Notes: a model not told the origin generated them from the sequence alone. 64,000 nucleotides of DNA from Bacillus sp. AFS015802 (GCF_002561455.1 NZ_NTUP01000011.1:145435-209434); one strand, 5' to 3'. Positions 8,230-17,243 are shown, numbered from the stretch's first letter. Translations and numbers: made by a program.

Positions 8230-8404
8230 ATATGACTTAATCACGACTTTTTTCTCTAAAAACATATCAATCCATAAAGACTTTTCACCAAAAACCTACA
8301 AAAAAATTACAAATATAATGGTAATATTCATACTATTTACCTATATAAGTATTTGTCAATGTCTGTTAGGCTTAAATTAAGTCAAATGACGAAAGAAGAA
8401 TAAT

Positions 8405-8731
8405 ATGACAGTAAATGTATTTTTAGACGATTATCGACACTGTCCCCAAGGGTACATTCTCGCGAAGGATATCGACGAATGTATTGACCTGCTTCTTAAC
8501 TGTTCTATCGCTCATCTTTCATTGGATCACGACTTAGAGAGTAAGACACGTAATGGCTTAATGCTCGTCCACTACATGGTGGAAAAACAGTTATTTGCAG
8601 AAAGGATCACGATCCATTCCGCAAACTCTGTTGCCGGCAAAAAGATGTTTAAGTTTTTAAAAGAGGCACAGCACGACCGGAAGATGCCTCAGTCCATTCA
8701 AATCCTATTACGGCCCTTACCCCTAAGATGA
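8405..8731 (+). CDS. Small receiver-like protein (cyclic-phosphate processing cREC type)
   Basis: A 108-residue cytosolic protein beginning with FLDDYRHCP and continuing with LSLDHDLESKTRNGLMLVHYMVE and ITIHSANSVAGKKM. This pattern matches the cREC family, a receiver-domain derivative proposed to act on cyclic phosphate or nucleotide substrates, with the Asp residues of LDDY and LDHDL as likely metal ligands. The ribosome binding site is weak. It is a single gene after the dispersed repeat and ends in a clear terminator. Its cellular role is unknown. Confidence 0.7.
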   Translation: MTVNVFLDDYRHCPQGYILAKDIDECIDLLLNCSIAHLSLDHDLESKTRNGLMLVHYMVEKQLFAERITIHSANSVAGKKMFKFLKEAQHDRKMPQSIQILLRPLPLR

Positions 8732-8746
8732 GTTATCATATATATA

Positions 8747-8776
8747 GAACTGTTCCCTGAACAGTTCTTTTTTTGT
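8747..8776 (+). terminator. Intrinsic terminator
   Basis: AGAACTGTT-ccctg-AACAGTTCT followed by seven T, just after the cREC-like gene. Confidence 0.85.
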
Positions 8777-8850
8777 CCATTTATTTAAATTGGTTTTTTC
8801 TTACTTTATAATGGTGTAAGAGACAGTATTTTATTAAAGAGGGTTAAATA

Positions 8851-9924
8851 ATGGATTTTCTGAAAAAATTTCAATTTGTCGGCGGCAGGATCGCCAAAAC
8901 GGGGATTGCCGTTTTTCTTACTGCATTCATATGTGAGCTGATGGACTGGCCGGCGACCTTTGCCGTCATCACAGCCATCGTCACGATTGAACCGACTGCT
9001 GCAAATTCAATCAAAAAAGCATTCATCCGCTTTCCTGCATCGGCAATAGGGGCTTTATTCGCCGTGATCATCACCCATACATTGGGCGATCACGCCATTA
9101 CCTATGCACTGGTCGCACTCCTGACGATCATCACCTGCCATAAGCTTCATCTCGAGGCAGGGATCTTGGTGGCTACCTTAACGGGAATCGCGATGATTCC
9201 GACGATACATGATCATTATGTAGCGACATTTTTCATACGTCTTGGAACGACAACAATCGGATTGATTGTATCGACGCTGGTTAACCTGTGGATTCTTCCA
9301 CCCAAATATGCCAAGACGATTTCAACCAACATCCATAATCTTTATTTCAAAACCGGGAACTTATTAGAAAAAAGGGGATCTGAAATCCTTCAGAACCACT
9401 CCCTCCACAGGGAAACGAAGCTGATATTCAATGATATCTTAAGAGAAATCGAATCGACGGACATCCTATGTGAATATCAGAAGGAAGAGTGGAAGCTTCA
9501 TCGCTCCAATCGACAGGAAATGCGATGTTTCCATTACGAGTACAAAAAGCTTAACATTTTAAGACAAATCCTTTTTCATATTGGAAACTTGATCTACCTG
9601 CCCGTCCAATATGCATTCAGTGAAGAAGAAAAGGAGCGGATCATGGATGCAACCCTTAGTTTAAAGGGAATCATGCATCACCCGTCCTTTCAAATACCGG
9701 AGCAGCATTTCACCCTGATGAAAAACCTGTTGGAAGAATTTTGGGAAGATCATGAGGGGCTTCATACGAAACCCTTTCAATCCATGAAGCATCACTTTTC
9801 CTGCGAAACCATCATGCTTTACGAACTATTATCGATTCATGATTTAATGGAAGAACTGAACGAAATTCACATCCTGGAAACGCAGCATCAAAATGTACTG
9901 GAAAAAACATTGCACCCTGAGTAA
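8851..9924 (+). CDS. Aromatic acid exporter (ArAE/FUSC-like) family membrane protein
   Basis: A 357-residue protein. The first 150 residues hold about five closely spaced membrane helices with the ArAE pattern (AKTGIAVFLTAFICE, TIEPTAANSIKKAF, RLGTTTIGLIVSTLVNLWILPP); the remaining 200 residues are a charged cytosolic helical domain. The family includes aromatic-acid efflux proteins and B. subtilis YqjA/YgaE-type proteins of unknown substrate. GAGGG lies 7 nt before the ATG. It is monocistronic and ends in a terminator facing the acyl-CoA dehydrogenase gene. Confidence 0.8.
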   Translation: MDFLKKFQFVGGRIAKTGIAVFLTAFICELMDWPATFAVITAIVTIEPTAANSIKKAFIRFPASAIGALFAVIITHTLGDHAITYALVALLTIITCHKLHLEAGILVATLTGIAMIPTIHDHYVATFFIRLGTTTIGLIVSTLVNLWILPPKYAKTISTNIHNLYFKTGNLLEKRGSEILQNHSLHRETKLIFNDILREIESTDILCEYQKEEWKLHRSNRQEMRCFHYEYKKLNILRQILFHIGNLIYLPVQYAFSEEEKERIMDATLSLKGIMHHPSFQIPEQHFTLMKNLLEEFWEDHEGLHTKPFQSMKHHFSCETIMLYELLSIHDLMEELNEIHILETQHQNVLEKTLHPE

Positions 9925-9952
9925 AAGGGCTGGAGAAAATACCCAACCCAAA

Positions 9953-9985
9953 AAGGGATAGACATGGCAGTCTATCCCTTTTTCG
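9953..9985. terminator. Bidirectional intrinsic terminator
   Basis: AAAGGGATAGAC-atggca-GTCTATCCCTTT followed by T, between convergent genes. Confidence 0.85.
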
Positions 9986-9996
9986 GTTCTAAATAT

Positions 9997-11160
9997 TTAT
10001 TTCAATGCGTTTTTCGCTAGCATCCCGATGACCATATCATCCATGGGAGGGTTATGAAGCCCTGCCCGCACATCACGATAATATCGCTGCATGGGATTTG
10101 AACGGAAAAGACTCTTTGCTCCGACCACTCTCATAGCGGTATCGACGACTTGAAAGGCACTGTTTGTCACCACATGCTTAACAGAAGCAAGCTCTGCAGC
10201 CATGTCCCTCCGCTTATCAGGCTCCTTTACCCACTTATCCGCCACTGAATAAAGGATCTGCCTTGCCTTAAACAGCTCTAATTCTATTTCACCAATTTTC
10301 CGCTGCACTTCGGGCACATCCTTGATCGGTCCCGGCAAGCTGTTCGGAGAGTAGTCTTTCGCAAACTGAATGGCGTAGTTTCGTGCCGCGATAGCCACTC
10401 CTATATAGCAGGCGGGTATATGAAGAAGCCATGCTTTAGGAAGGTCATTCCCTTCAGTAGGGATACTGTCCCTCTCCACAAGGGATGAATCCGGTAAATG
10501 GACATCTGTAAGAACGAGGTCATCACTTCCCGTGCCCTTCATGGAAATCGTATCCCATGTCTCCTCAATGCTTACGCCTTCCACATGATGGTTCACGAGG
10601 AAGAAGCCTTTCTCCTCTGTGTCCCCGATCACGGCCGATACTAAGGAATAATCCAATACTCTCGCCATGGAAGTAAAGGATTTCCTGCCGGTCACTTTCC
10701 AGCCCTCTTCGGTTTTCACTGCCTTGGTCTGTGGAAGCCCTCCACGGGTCGGACTACCTGTTGCAGGCTCTGTAGCCGCACGATTTATGAGAGCATTGTT
10801 TTCCACAATTTCTTCACATAGATCCTGGAAAATCTGTTCATCCCATGCCCGGGTCTCCGTAAGCTCCATCAGCCCTCCCAGATGCCAGCCGATGGATAAC
10901 GCCGTAGCAGCATCCCCTGTGGCAAGTCTCTCCTGAATCATCACCAGCTCATACAGGCTGATCTCTTCCCCTCCGTACTCTTCTGGAAGGGATAATGTCC
11001 CATACCCGCTTTTTCTTAAATCATGGAAATTTTCATAAGGAAACCGATCTTCCCTGTCAAACTCTTCCCCTCGTTCAGAAAACACATCAGCCAGTTTACC
11101 GGCCCGTTCCACCAGCTTCCTTTGACGTTCGTTTTGTATATATGGTTCATACAAGTTCAT
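9997..11160 (-). CDS. Acyl-CoA dehydrogenase family protein
   Basis: A 387-residue flavoprotein of the acyl-CoA dehydrogenase fold. The N-terminal helical domain carries SLPEEYGGEEISLYE; the beta domain carries TRGGLPQTKAVKTEEGWKVTGRK and FTSM. The C-terminal helical domain has VVDTAMRVVGAKSLFRSNPMQRYYRDVRAGLHNPP, which in this subgroup resembles two-component monooxygenase and dibenzothiophene-desulfurisation relatives more than classic beta-oxidation enzymes. The Glu base of short-chain enzymes is not obvious. GGAGGTG lies upstream of the ATG. No beta-oxidation partner is adjacent, so the substrate cannot be named. Confidence 0.8.
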   Translation of the reverse strand: MNLYEPYIQNERQRKLVERAGKLADVFSERGEEFDREDRFPYENFHDLRKSGYGTLSLPEEYGGEEISLYELVMIQERLATGDAATALSIGWHLGGLMELTETRAWDEQIFQDLCEEIVENNALINRAATEPATGSPTRGGLPQTKAVKTEEGWKVTGRKSFTSMARVLDYSLVSAVIGDTEEKGFFLVNHHVEGVSIEETWDTISMKGTGSDDLVLTDVHLPDSSLVERDSIPTEGNDLPKAWLLHIPACYIGVAIAARNYAIQFAKDYSPNSLPGPIKDVPEVQRKIGEIELELFKARQILYSVADKWVKEPDKRRDMAAELASVKHVVTNSAFQVVDTAMRVVGAKSLFRSNPMQRYYRDVRAGLHNPPMDDMVIGMLAKNALK

Positions 11161-11356
11161 GAAACAGCACCTCCAGTTGGATGAATGATTGACGTTTCTT
11201 CTTCATTCATCATAATCAATTTCGCTCTCCGACTCAAAGATATTGTTTACTAATCAGATCGGAATACACTTTTACCGTGATCCGTATATTTTTCTTCGAA
11301 TGAATCATCCTAAAGATAAAATCGTCAGTCATCCATCCATTAAGGGGGAAATCACC

Positions 11357-11842
11357 TTGAGCCACAGCAAAAACAAACTTTACATACTGATTCTAATGCT
11401 CATTTCATGGGTCTTTCTCTTACTGGCAGGAAAAGAGTCCTTAAAAAAATACTTACCCGCCGCCTCGTTCATGTCCCTCCTCGTTTATTCAGAGAATGTG
11501 TTGGCTGAACGAATAAAGTGGTGGAGCATCACGACAAAAATTTTCCCGAAAGTAAACGGTATTTTTCCATTTGTCATCGGGGTCTTCCTGACGGGGTCCG
11601 TATGGATCCTGAAATTCACCTATAAAAACATCTATCTTTATGTGTTCGTCAATATTCTGGTTGATACATTCTTTACGTACCCATTTTACTCCGTATTCAA
11701 AAAACTCGGTGTGTGGAAATTGACTCATCTAAAACAATATCAGCTATCCGCTTTGTTTTTCATTAAATCATTGCTTATGTATGCTTTTCAGAAATATATC
11801 GGGGATCGGCTTTATTCCAAAATAAAGGGCACCCCTTCCTAA
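11357..11842 (+). CDS. Integral membrane protein of unknown function
   Basis: A 161-residue protein with four or five predicted membrane helices and a charged C-terminus. I do not recognise a named family, although such small multi-pass proteins are common in spore-forming Bacillaceae. The start is set at a TTG because AAGGGGG lies 8 nt upstream; an in-frame ATG at 11243 would add a polar segment with no ribosome binding site. Its upstream region is shared with the divergent acyl-CoA dehydrogenase gene. Confidence 0.6.
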   Translation: MSHSKNKLYILILMLISWVFLLLAGKESLKKYLPAASFMSLLVYSENVLAERIKWWSITTKIFPKVNGIFPFVIGVFLTGSVWILKFTYKNIYLYVFVNILVDTFFTYPFYSVFKKLGVWKLTHLKQYQLSALFFIKSLLMYAFQKYIGDRLYSKIKGTPS

Positions 11843-11849
11843 GTGAACA

Positions 11850-11887
11850 GTAAAAAACCTGCTGCCCATTCAGGCAGCAGGTTTTTT
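11850..11887. terminator. Bidirectional intrinsic terminator
   Basis: AAAAAACCTGCTGCC-cattca-GGCAGCAGGTTTTTT between convergent genes. Confidence 0.9.
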
Positions 11888-11895
11888 ACTATAGG

Positions 11896-13353
11896 TTATG
11901 ATGCATTTTCTTTATCTTCCACTTTATACTCCTGCTCCCAGAACTCTGCATTTTTGATACCGAGTTTTTTCGAGTTGAAGACTGGATCAAGCCCCTGCTT
12001 CTTCTGTTCTTCGTAATCCTTCAACGCTTTAAGTGCCGGTTTGGCAAGGATGAGGATCGCGATCAGGTTCAGCCATACCATAAGTCCAAGTCCGATATCT
12101 CCCAACGCCCACGCAAGAGCCGCTTCTCTTACCGCTCCGTAGAAAGTGGCTCCAAGAAGGACTACCTTCAGAATCACCATGGCCGCCTTTGTATTCTTGC
12201 CTCTCAACAAATAAGCCACATTCGTCTCAGCCATGTAATAGTATGCCATGATCGTCGTAAAGGCAAAGAAGAATAAAGCGATTGCTACGAATGATGCTCC
12301 GAATCCAGGAATGACGGATTCAATGGCAGCCTGTGTATAGCCAGGACCCGCTTCGATACCATCCAAATTGTTTGCAAGCATCTTCCCGTCAGGACCTTCT
12401 GTATTGAATGAGCCCGTAAACAGGATCATGAATGCCGTTGCCGTACAAACAAGAAGGGTATCAATATAAACCGAAAATGCTTGAACCAAGCCTTGTTTCG
12501 CAGGATGGGAAACCTCTGCAGCAGCAGCAGCATGGGGTCCTGTACCCTGACCTGCTTCGTTGGAATAGATTCCGCGTTTCACTCCCCACGATACAGCCAT
12601 ACCGATGATACCGCCGAATACTGAATCTGTTCCGAAGGCACTTTTAAATATAAGGGCAAAAACAGCCGGTATTTCAGCAATATTCATACCGACGATGATA
12701 AGGGAAAGAAGAATATACGCAATGGCCATGAATGGCACCACGTAAGAAGCCACTCCCGCAATACGTTTGACTCCACCAAAAATGATGACCCCGATTAACA
12801 CGACAAGACCGATACCCGTGACGGTTGTGCTAAGGCCAAATGCATTTTCAAGTCCTAATGCGATGGAGTTTGACTGAATCCCCGGCATCAAGATGCTCAT
12901 TGCAAGTAATGTCGCAAATGAGAAAAGTACGGCATACCATTTCCAGCCGATTCCTTTTTCGATGTAGTATGCAGGTCCCCCACGGTATTCCCCGTCCTGC
13001 TTCACTTTATAAATCTGGGCAAGCGTCGATTCAATAAAGGCACTGCTGGCACCGATGAAGGCAATCGTCCACATCCAGAAAACCGCTCCCGGACCACCGA
13101 AGGCAATCGCCGTAGCTGTACCGGCGATATTCCCTGTACCGACACGTCCCGATAATGAAAGAGCCAAAGCCTGGAATGACGAAACCCCTGCACTGGAGCT
13201 TCCCCCCTTGAACATTTGAACTACCATATCTTTAATCAACCGGACCTGTAAAAACTTCGTTAAAATAGAAAATAGTAAGCCTACACCTAAACAAAAGTAA
13301 ATCATGACAGGAGACCAAAGGATCCCTACCAGCTTGCCAACGAATTCTTCCAC
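11896..13353 (-). CDS. Alanine/glycine:cation symporter (AGCS family)
   Basis: A 485-residue carrier with about ten to eleven membrane helices. AGCS signatures are visible: FQALALSLSGRVGTGNIAGTATAI near residue 60, a GGPGAVFWMW segment, and AVSWGVKRGIYSNEAGQGTGPHAAAAAEVSHPAKQG in the middle. These proteins import alanine, glycine or glutamine with Na+ or H+. B. subtilis paralogues include AlsT, YflA and YrbD, and I cannot say which is the orthologue. The start is GTG with AAGGGGG upstream. It is monocistronic. Confidence 0.9.
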   Translation of the reverse strand: MEEFVGKLVGILWSPVMIYFCLGVGLLFSILTKFLQVRLIKDMVVQMFKGGSSSAGVSSFQALALSLSGRVGTGNIAGTATAIAFGGPGAVFWMWTIAFIGASSAFIESTLAQIYKVKQDGEYRGGPAYYIEKGIGWKWYAVLFSFATLLAMSILMPGIQSNSIALGLENAFGLSTTVTGIGLVVLIGVIIFGGVKRIAGVASYVVPFMAIAYILLSLIIVGMNIAEIPAVFALIFKSAFGTDSVFGGIIGMAVSWGVKRGIYSNEAGQGTGPHAAAAAEVSHPAKQGLVQAFSVYIDTLLVCTATAFMILFTGSFNTEGPDGKMLANNLDGIEAGPGYTQAAIESVIPGFGASFVAIALFFFAFTTIMAYYYMAETNVAYLLRGKNTKAAMVILKVVLLGATFYGAVREAALAWALGDIGLGLMVWLNLIAILILAKPALKALKDYEEQKKQGLDPVFNSKKLGIKNAEFWEQEYKVEDKENAS

Positions 13354-13532
13354 GGCGTTTCCCCCTTTTTCTTTTTAAAAATTTTCTAACTATTAAGAAT
13401 TATATTTTATTTGACACAGGATAGACAATCTTTTTTTGTGACGATTTTTTCGCACACGTAGAAAAACCCTTATATGACAAGACTTTATACTTACAAAAAA
13501 ATTTTGGGGCAATCTAAAAAAGGGGTGATAAA

Positions 13533-13781
13533 ATGTCGAAAAGAAAACTTCTTGTACCTGAATCACGAGCTGCCATGGATCAGCTTAAAGCAAAAGTATC
13601 GGGTACCCGGGATCCAAACGAAGCCAAATATGAAGTTGCAAGGGAACAAGGCATTCCTCTTCAAAGGGGATACAATGGAAAATTGACGTCTGAACAGGCA
13701 GGAAAAGTCGGCGGGTCGATCGGCGGGAGTATGGTGAAGGAGCTTGTCAGGATGGCTCAGGAGAATCTGTCAAAAAAATGA
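13533..13781 (+). CDS. Alpha/beta-type small acid-soluble spore protein
   Basis: An 82-residue DNA-binding spore protein. The conserved core is present: KYEVAREQGI (the GPR cleavage region) and GYNGKLTSEQAGKVGGSIGG, followed by SMVKELVRMAQ. These proteins coat spore DNA and protect it from UV and heat. The N-terminal extension is somewhat longer than in SspA/B. An AAAGGGG-type site lies upstream of the ATG. Forespore (SigG) transcription is expected from the family but I did not confirm a promoter. Confidence 0.9.
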   Translation: MSKRKLLVPESRAAMDQLKAKVSGTRDPNEAKYEVAREQGIPLQRGYNGKLTSEQAGKVGGSIGGSMVKELVRMAQENLSKK

Positions 13782-13787
13782 TATGAA

Positions 13788-13817
13788 AAAGCTGACATTC
13801 ACACAGGATGTCAGCTT
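13788..13817. terminator. Intrinsic terminator
   Basis: AAAGCTGACAT-tcacacagg-ATGTCAGCTTT lies between the SASP gene and the end of the convergent uracil-DNA glycosylase gene. Confidence 0.75.
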
Positions 13818-14458
13818 TGCTGGTTGTGGAGAAGTATTTCTTTCAAATGGTCAAGATCACTGTAGATCTCTTTTTCCAGCGAGCGGTTATAAAAGATCGA
13901 GGCAGGATGAAAGGTCGGGAAAATGGAGTACGTTTCTTCACTCAGTGTCCATTCATTGGTATCAAGATCTTTAAGCTTCCTCACTCTGGAATGGATCAAC
14001 CGGCCATGGACGTCCGAAATGGTATATTTCCTTCCCAACAATCTTTGCAATCCTATATTCCCTAATGTGACAATCTGTTTCGGCTTCACATGCCCGAGCT
14101 CATAATCCAAAATCGGGGCATGGGCAAACTGTTCTTTAAGAGTCGGGGCCCTGTTATATTTCTTTTCGACCATTTCATTCTCCTTTGATTTCTTTTGAAC
14201 CCTTTTGTAAGGTCTGCTTCTGACCGTGGAGGTGAAGTAGATATCATCCCTCGGGACCCCCAGATAATCAAAGAACCCATCCAGCACCTTTCCCGCTCTC
14301 CCGCTAAACGGTATCCCATTATGGATTTCCGTTTCCCCGGGGGCCTCCCCCACAATCATGATCGTGGGGGTCACCGGTCCCCTCCCATAAACGAATCCTT
14401 CACAGGCGTAGGGTTCCATCCGTTTCTTACATATTTCGATCAGTGTTTTTGGTATCAT
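13811..14458 (-). CDS. Uracil-DNA glycosylase superfamily protein (family 4/5-like)
   Basis: A 215-residue enzyme predicted to excise uracil from DNA. Motif I is GEAPGETEIHNGIPFSGRAG, the middle segment is TLGNIGLQRLLG and motif II is FPTFHPAS. Family 4 enzymes normally hold a 4Fe-4S cluster with four Cys. Here only two Cys are present, both near the N-terminus (EICKKRMEPYACEG), so a standard cluster is unlikely. A STVRSRPYKR segment stands where family members have STVK/NCVKCRP. The ATG at 14458 has AAGGA 8 nt upstream and is preferred over two earlier Met codons. Confidence 0.8.
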   Translation of the reverse strand: MIPKTLIEICKKRMEPYACEGFVYGRGPVTPTIMIVGEAPGETEIHNGIPFSGRAGKVLDGFFDYLGVPRDDIYFTSTVRSRPYKRVQKKSKENEMVEKKYNRAPTLKEQFAHAPILDYELGHVKPKQIVTLGNIGLQRLLGRKYTISDVHGRLIHSRVRKLKDLDTNEWTLSEETYSIFPTFHPASIFYNRSLEKEIYSDLDHLKEILLHNQQS

Positions 14459-14525
14459 TCCCATCATCCTTCATCTCTTGTTATATCCGTTATTCCCGAT
14501 GAGCATATGCTCTACACATTCCCAT

Positions 14526-14552
14526 GTTTATTTCATCCTGAGAAAAGGAATA
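14526..14552 (+). promoter_or_regulatory. Possible SigB-type promoter of ydaG
   Basis: GTTTAT and GGAATA are 15 bp apart, close to the general-stress consensus GTTTAA-N12-15-GGGTAT. B. subtilis ydaG is SigB-dependent. The -10 match is imperfect. Confidence 0.35.
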
Positions 14553-14588
14553 GTATGGGTAAATGAATCATTAAAGGAGATGGATTGT

Positions 14589-15011
14589 GTGTCACAAGCC
14601 GAACTGAAGCAACAAATACTGAAGGTTCTTGATGAAAGTAAAGTGGGTACGCTGGCGACTGTGAAGAAGAATAAGCCACATTCCCGCTATATGACGTTCT
14701 CACATGACGACCTGACTCTATATACCCCAACAAGCAGTGAAACGCATAAAACCGATGAAATCGAAGATAATCCCAATGTTCATATCCTCCTTGGGTATGA
14801 AGGAGAAGGATACGGAGACACCTTCGTGGAAATCGAAGGGCGCGCTTCGATAGAAGACTCCGCCCATTACAAAGAAAAACTTTGGAATGACCATATGAAA
14901 AGATGGTTTGAAGGTCCGGACGACCCGAATTATATCGTCCTGAAAATCCAGCCTGTTGCCATCCGCCTGATGAACGATGAAGAAGATTCACCGCAGTCGC
15001 TTGAATTATAA
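14589..15011 (+). CDS. ydaG: General stress protein YdaG, pyridoxamine 5'-phosphate oxidase-like flavin-binding fold
   Basis: A 140-residue split-barrel protein closely matching YdaG/GSP26: KVGTLATVKKNKPHSRYMTF, LTLYTPTSSETHKTDEIE, WFEGPDDPNY and an SLEL C-terminus. The family binds FMN or F420-type cofactors, and YdaG is a general stress protein in B. subtilis, substrate unknown. The start is GTG at 14589, with AAAGGAG 9 nt upstream; an ATG at 14580 overlaps the binding site and is not used. A separate RNA gene begins about 50 bp after its stop. Confidence 0.9.
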   Translation: MSQAELKQQILKVLDESKVGTLATVKKNKPHSRYMTFSHDDLTLYTPTSSETHKTDEIEDNPNVHILLGYEGEGYGDTFVEIEGRASIEDSAHYKEKLWNDHMKRWFEGPDDPNYIVLKIQPVAIRLMNDEEDSPQSLEL

Positions 15012-15024
15012 GTAAAACGATTCC

Positions 15025-15053
15025 TTGACATGTTATAAGATAAGTGGTATATT
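15025..15053 (+). promoter_or_regulatory. SigA promoter of the structured RNA
   Basis: A perfect TTGACA (15025-15030) is followed after 17 bp by TATATT (15048-15053). The predicted transcription start is near 15060, just upstream of the folded region. Confidence 0.75.
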
Positions 15054-15059
15054 TAGTTA

Positions 15060-15403
15060 TTGTAATCTTGTAACATACATTGAAACGATAGAGAAGATAA
15101 TTCGTAATTCTATTCTGTTTTGATTTAACAACTTATTCACACTGGATCGGCTTCGGAGCCGTTAGGATGTAAGAGAGGTAGGGCTTACGTCGTTTAGGTA
15201 TATCAAACGACTCAAGGAATTGCCCGCGGCTGTTTATTATCTGCAAACAACGTTCAAGATATAAATATATTACTTGTGATGTTGCAAGTTACAGAATTGC
15301 CTTTATCCGATTAAGGGCAATACAGAAGGGATCGCTAACGGGATGATTAGCCCCTTCAAAAGGAAAAACACCTCAAAAGTGCTGACTTTTGAGGTGTTTT
15401 TTT
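15060..15403 (+). ncRNA. Structured noncoding RNA of about 340 nt, family not assigned
   Basis: The segment has its own consensus promoter and a strong terminator, no convincing reading frame, and many paired elements. These are CGGCT/AGCCG with loop TCGG (15148-15161), GTAAG/CTTAC (15169-15188), GTCGTTT/AAACGAC (15189-15211), a long-range ATTGCCC (15219-15225) with GGGCAAT (15315-15321), and GAAGGG/CCCTTC (15325-15357). A second copy of ATTGCC (15297-15302) competes for the same GGGCAA, so two folds are possible. It does not match my memory of tmRNA, RNase P, SRP RNA or 6S RNA. A raiA-type or other orphan motif is possible. It is convergent with the ABC exporter operon. Confidence 0.7.
15366..15403. 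terminator. Strong intrinsic terminator
   Basis: AACACCTCAAAAG-tgctga-CTTTTGAGGTGTT plus seven T ends the RNA gene. With the A tract on the other side it can also end the minus-strand ABC operon. Confidence 0.9.
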
Positions 15404-15461
15404 ATGGTGCAGAGGAGCCACGGTCATGCGCACATGTTTATTCAAATCCTTATGTCCCCCA

Positions 15462-17243
15462 TCAGCCACTTTCCTTCAACTGACTATGATACAACCCATG
15501 ATAAAACCCCTTCTGCTTCAGCAGCTCATCATGAGATCCACGTTCGATGATCCTGCCTTGATCAAGGACGAGGATTTGATCAGCCTGCCGGATGGTGTTG
15601 AGGCGATGGGCCACCACTACGCTCGTTCGTCCCGTCATCAATCGCTTGAGGGCATCCTGTATCTTCAGCTCCGTAATCGTATCGATGCTGCTCGTGGCTT
15701 CATCGAGAATCAGGATGGACGGATTTGAGAGGATCGCCCTTGCAATGGACAATAGCTGCTTTTGCCCCTGGCTGATCCCGCTTCCATCAGCCCGTAACAT
15801 GGTATCGTACCCGTTGGGCATCTTCTCGATGAAAGTATGGGCATTGGCAAGCCTTGCCGCATCCTTTACCTCATCATCGCTTGCTTCGAGCCTGCCGTAA
15901 CGGATATTGTCTGCTATCGTCCCCTGGAACAGGAAGCTATCCTGCAGGACGAAGCCCATCTGCTGCCGAAGACTTTTCCTTTTAATCGTCTGGATGTTCA
16001 GGCCGTCGATCTCTATGCTTCCTTCATTCAGCTCATAAAACCGGGACAGGAGATTGGTGATCGTTGTTTTCCCCGCTCCCGTCGGTCCAACGAGGGCAAC
16101 AGTCTCACCCGGCCGTATGGATAAGGATACATCCTCTAGCGTTTGCTCTCCTTTTTCATAGGAGAACGAAACATGCCGGAATTCGACCTTCCCTTCAACG
16201 GATTCGATATCGACGGCATCTTCCTCGTCCTTCGCTTCTTCCTCTTCATCTAAAATTTGAAACACCCTCTCGGCACCTGCAATCGCTGAGAGCAGCGTAT
16301 TATACTGATTGGCTAACTCATTCAATGGACGCGTGAACTGCCTTGCATACTCAGCGAAGATGACGATGACACCGATTGTGATCATGCCGTTCAGGGCAAA
16401 AATGCCTCCCACTCCGGCAATGACGGCAAAGCTGAGATTGTTCAATACATTCATAAGCTTCGGGATGAATCCCGAATACGTATCCGCCCAATAGGCAGCC
16501 GTCTTCAAACGTTGATTCTTTTCGCCGAAATCCTTGATCGCCGTTTCTTCCCTGGAAAAGGTCTTGATGATGCTGTGACCTGAAATCGTTTCCTCAATGT
16601 ACCCGTTCAACTCTCCGATATTCTGCTGATATTGTTTAAACAAACGCCCTGTCCGTTTTGTGATCCACTTCATGCCGAAAACCATGAGGGGGACAATGGT
16701 CAACGTAATGAGCGTGAGCAGAGGACTGAGCCAAAGCATGATGGAGATCGTTCCCACCAACGTAAGGACACTGGAAATGATCTGGATGAACGAGCTATTC
16801 AAGGTGGCACTCACATTATCGATATCATTGGTCACCCTGCTCATGAGCTCCCCATGCTTCCGTTTATCGAAGAAAGGGATGGAGAGTTGATGCAATTGGT
16901 GGAAAAGATCTTTGCGCAACCGGTAAACCGTGTCCTGTGCGACGCCGATCATCCAATAATTTTGGAACCATATGGACAGAGAATGCAGGATATACACCGC
17001 AACCAGGCCTATGATCAGTCCCACTAAACCCGATGTCTCCTTCGTGACGATATATTCATCAATCGCCTTCCCGACAAGAAACGGTCCCAGCAGCGCCGCT
17101 GCAGAACTGATGAACACCATAAGTATCACAAGATACAAAATCACTTTCATTTTGGAAAGATAGTTCCATAATCGGCGCAGCGTCCCTTTTGCATCTTTCG
17201 CTTTGTCGTTTTCCCCTAATTTCTTGCGCATATGTCTAGACAT
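15462..17243 (-). CDS. Heterodimeric ABC exporter, fused permease/ATPase (YfiC-like half)
   Basis: A 593-residue half-transporter with six membrane helices (residues 30-310) and a C-terminal ATPase: Walker A GPTGAGKTT, signature SGISQGQ, Walker B ILILDEATSS with an intact catalytic Glu, and the H-loop VVAHRL. It is the catalytically complete subunit of a multidrug- or peptide-type exporter. The ATG at 17243 has AGGGGG 9 nt upstream and overlaps the end of the upstream partner gene by 8 bp, so the two are translationally coupled. The pair resembles YfiB-YfiC of B. subtilis in order and size; substrate unknown. Confidence 0.85.
   Translation of the reverse strand: MSRHMRKKLGENDKAKDAKGTLRRLWNYLSKMKVILYLVILMVFISSAAALLGPFLVGKAIDEYIVTKETSGLVGLIIGLVAVYILHSLSIWFQNYWMIGVAQDTVYRLRKDLFHQLHQLSIPFFDKRKHGELMSRVTNDIDNVSATLNSSFIQIISSVLTLVGTISIMLWLSPLLTLITLTIVPLMVFGMKWITKRTGRLFKQYQQNIGELNGYIEETISGHSIIKTFSREETAIKDFGEKNQRLKTAAYWADTYSGFIPKLMNVLNNLSFAVIAGVGGIFALNGMITIGVIVIFAEYARQFTRPLNELANQYNTLLSAIAGAERVFQILDEEEEAKDEEDAVDIESVEGKVEFRHVSFSYEKGEQTLEDVSLSIRPGETVALVGPTGAGKTTITNLLSRFYELNEGSIEIDGLNIQTIKRKSLRQQMGFVLQDSFLFQGTIADNIRYGRLEASDDEVKDAARLANAHTFIEKMPNGYDTMLRADGSGISQGQKQLLSIARAILSNPSILILDEATSSIDTITELKIQDALKRLMTGRTSVVVAHRLNTIRQADQILVLDQGRIIERGSHDELLKQKGFYHGLYHSQLKESG

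Noticed and set aside
8081-8380. A 99-residue protein gene across the dispersed repeat
   Set aside because: The frame runs through a known type of structured Bacillaceae repeat and has no ribosome binding site.
15060-15403. tmRNA, RNase P RNA, SRP RNA or 6S RNA
   Set aside because: None of their conserved sequences as I remember them is present; the RNA is left unassigned.
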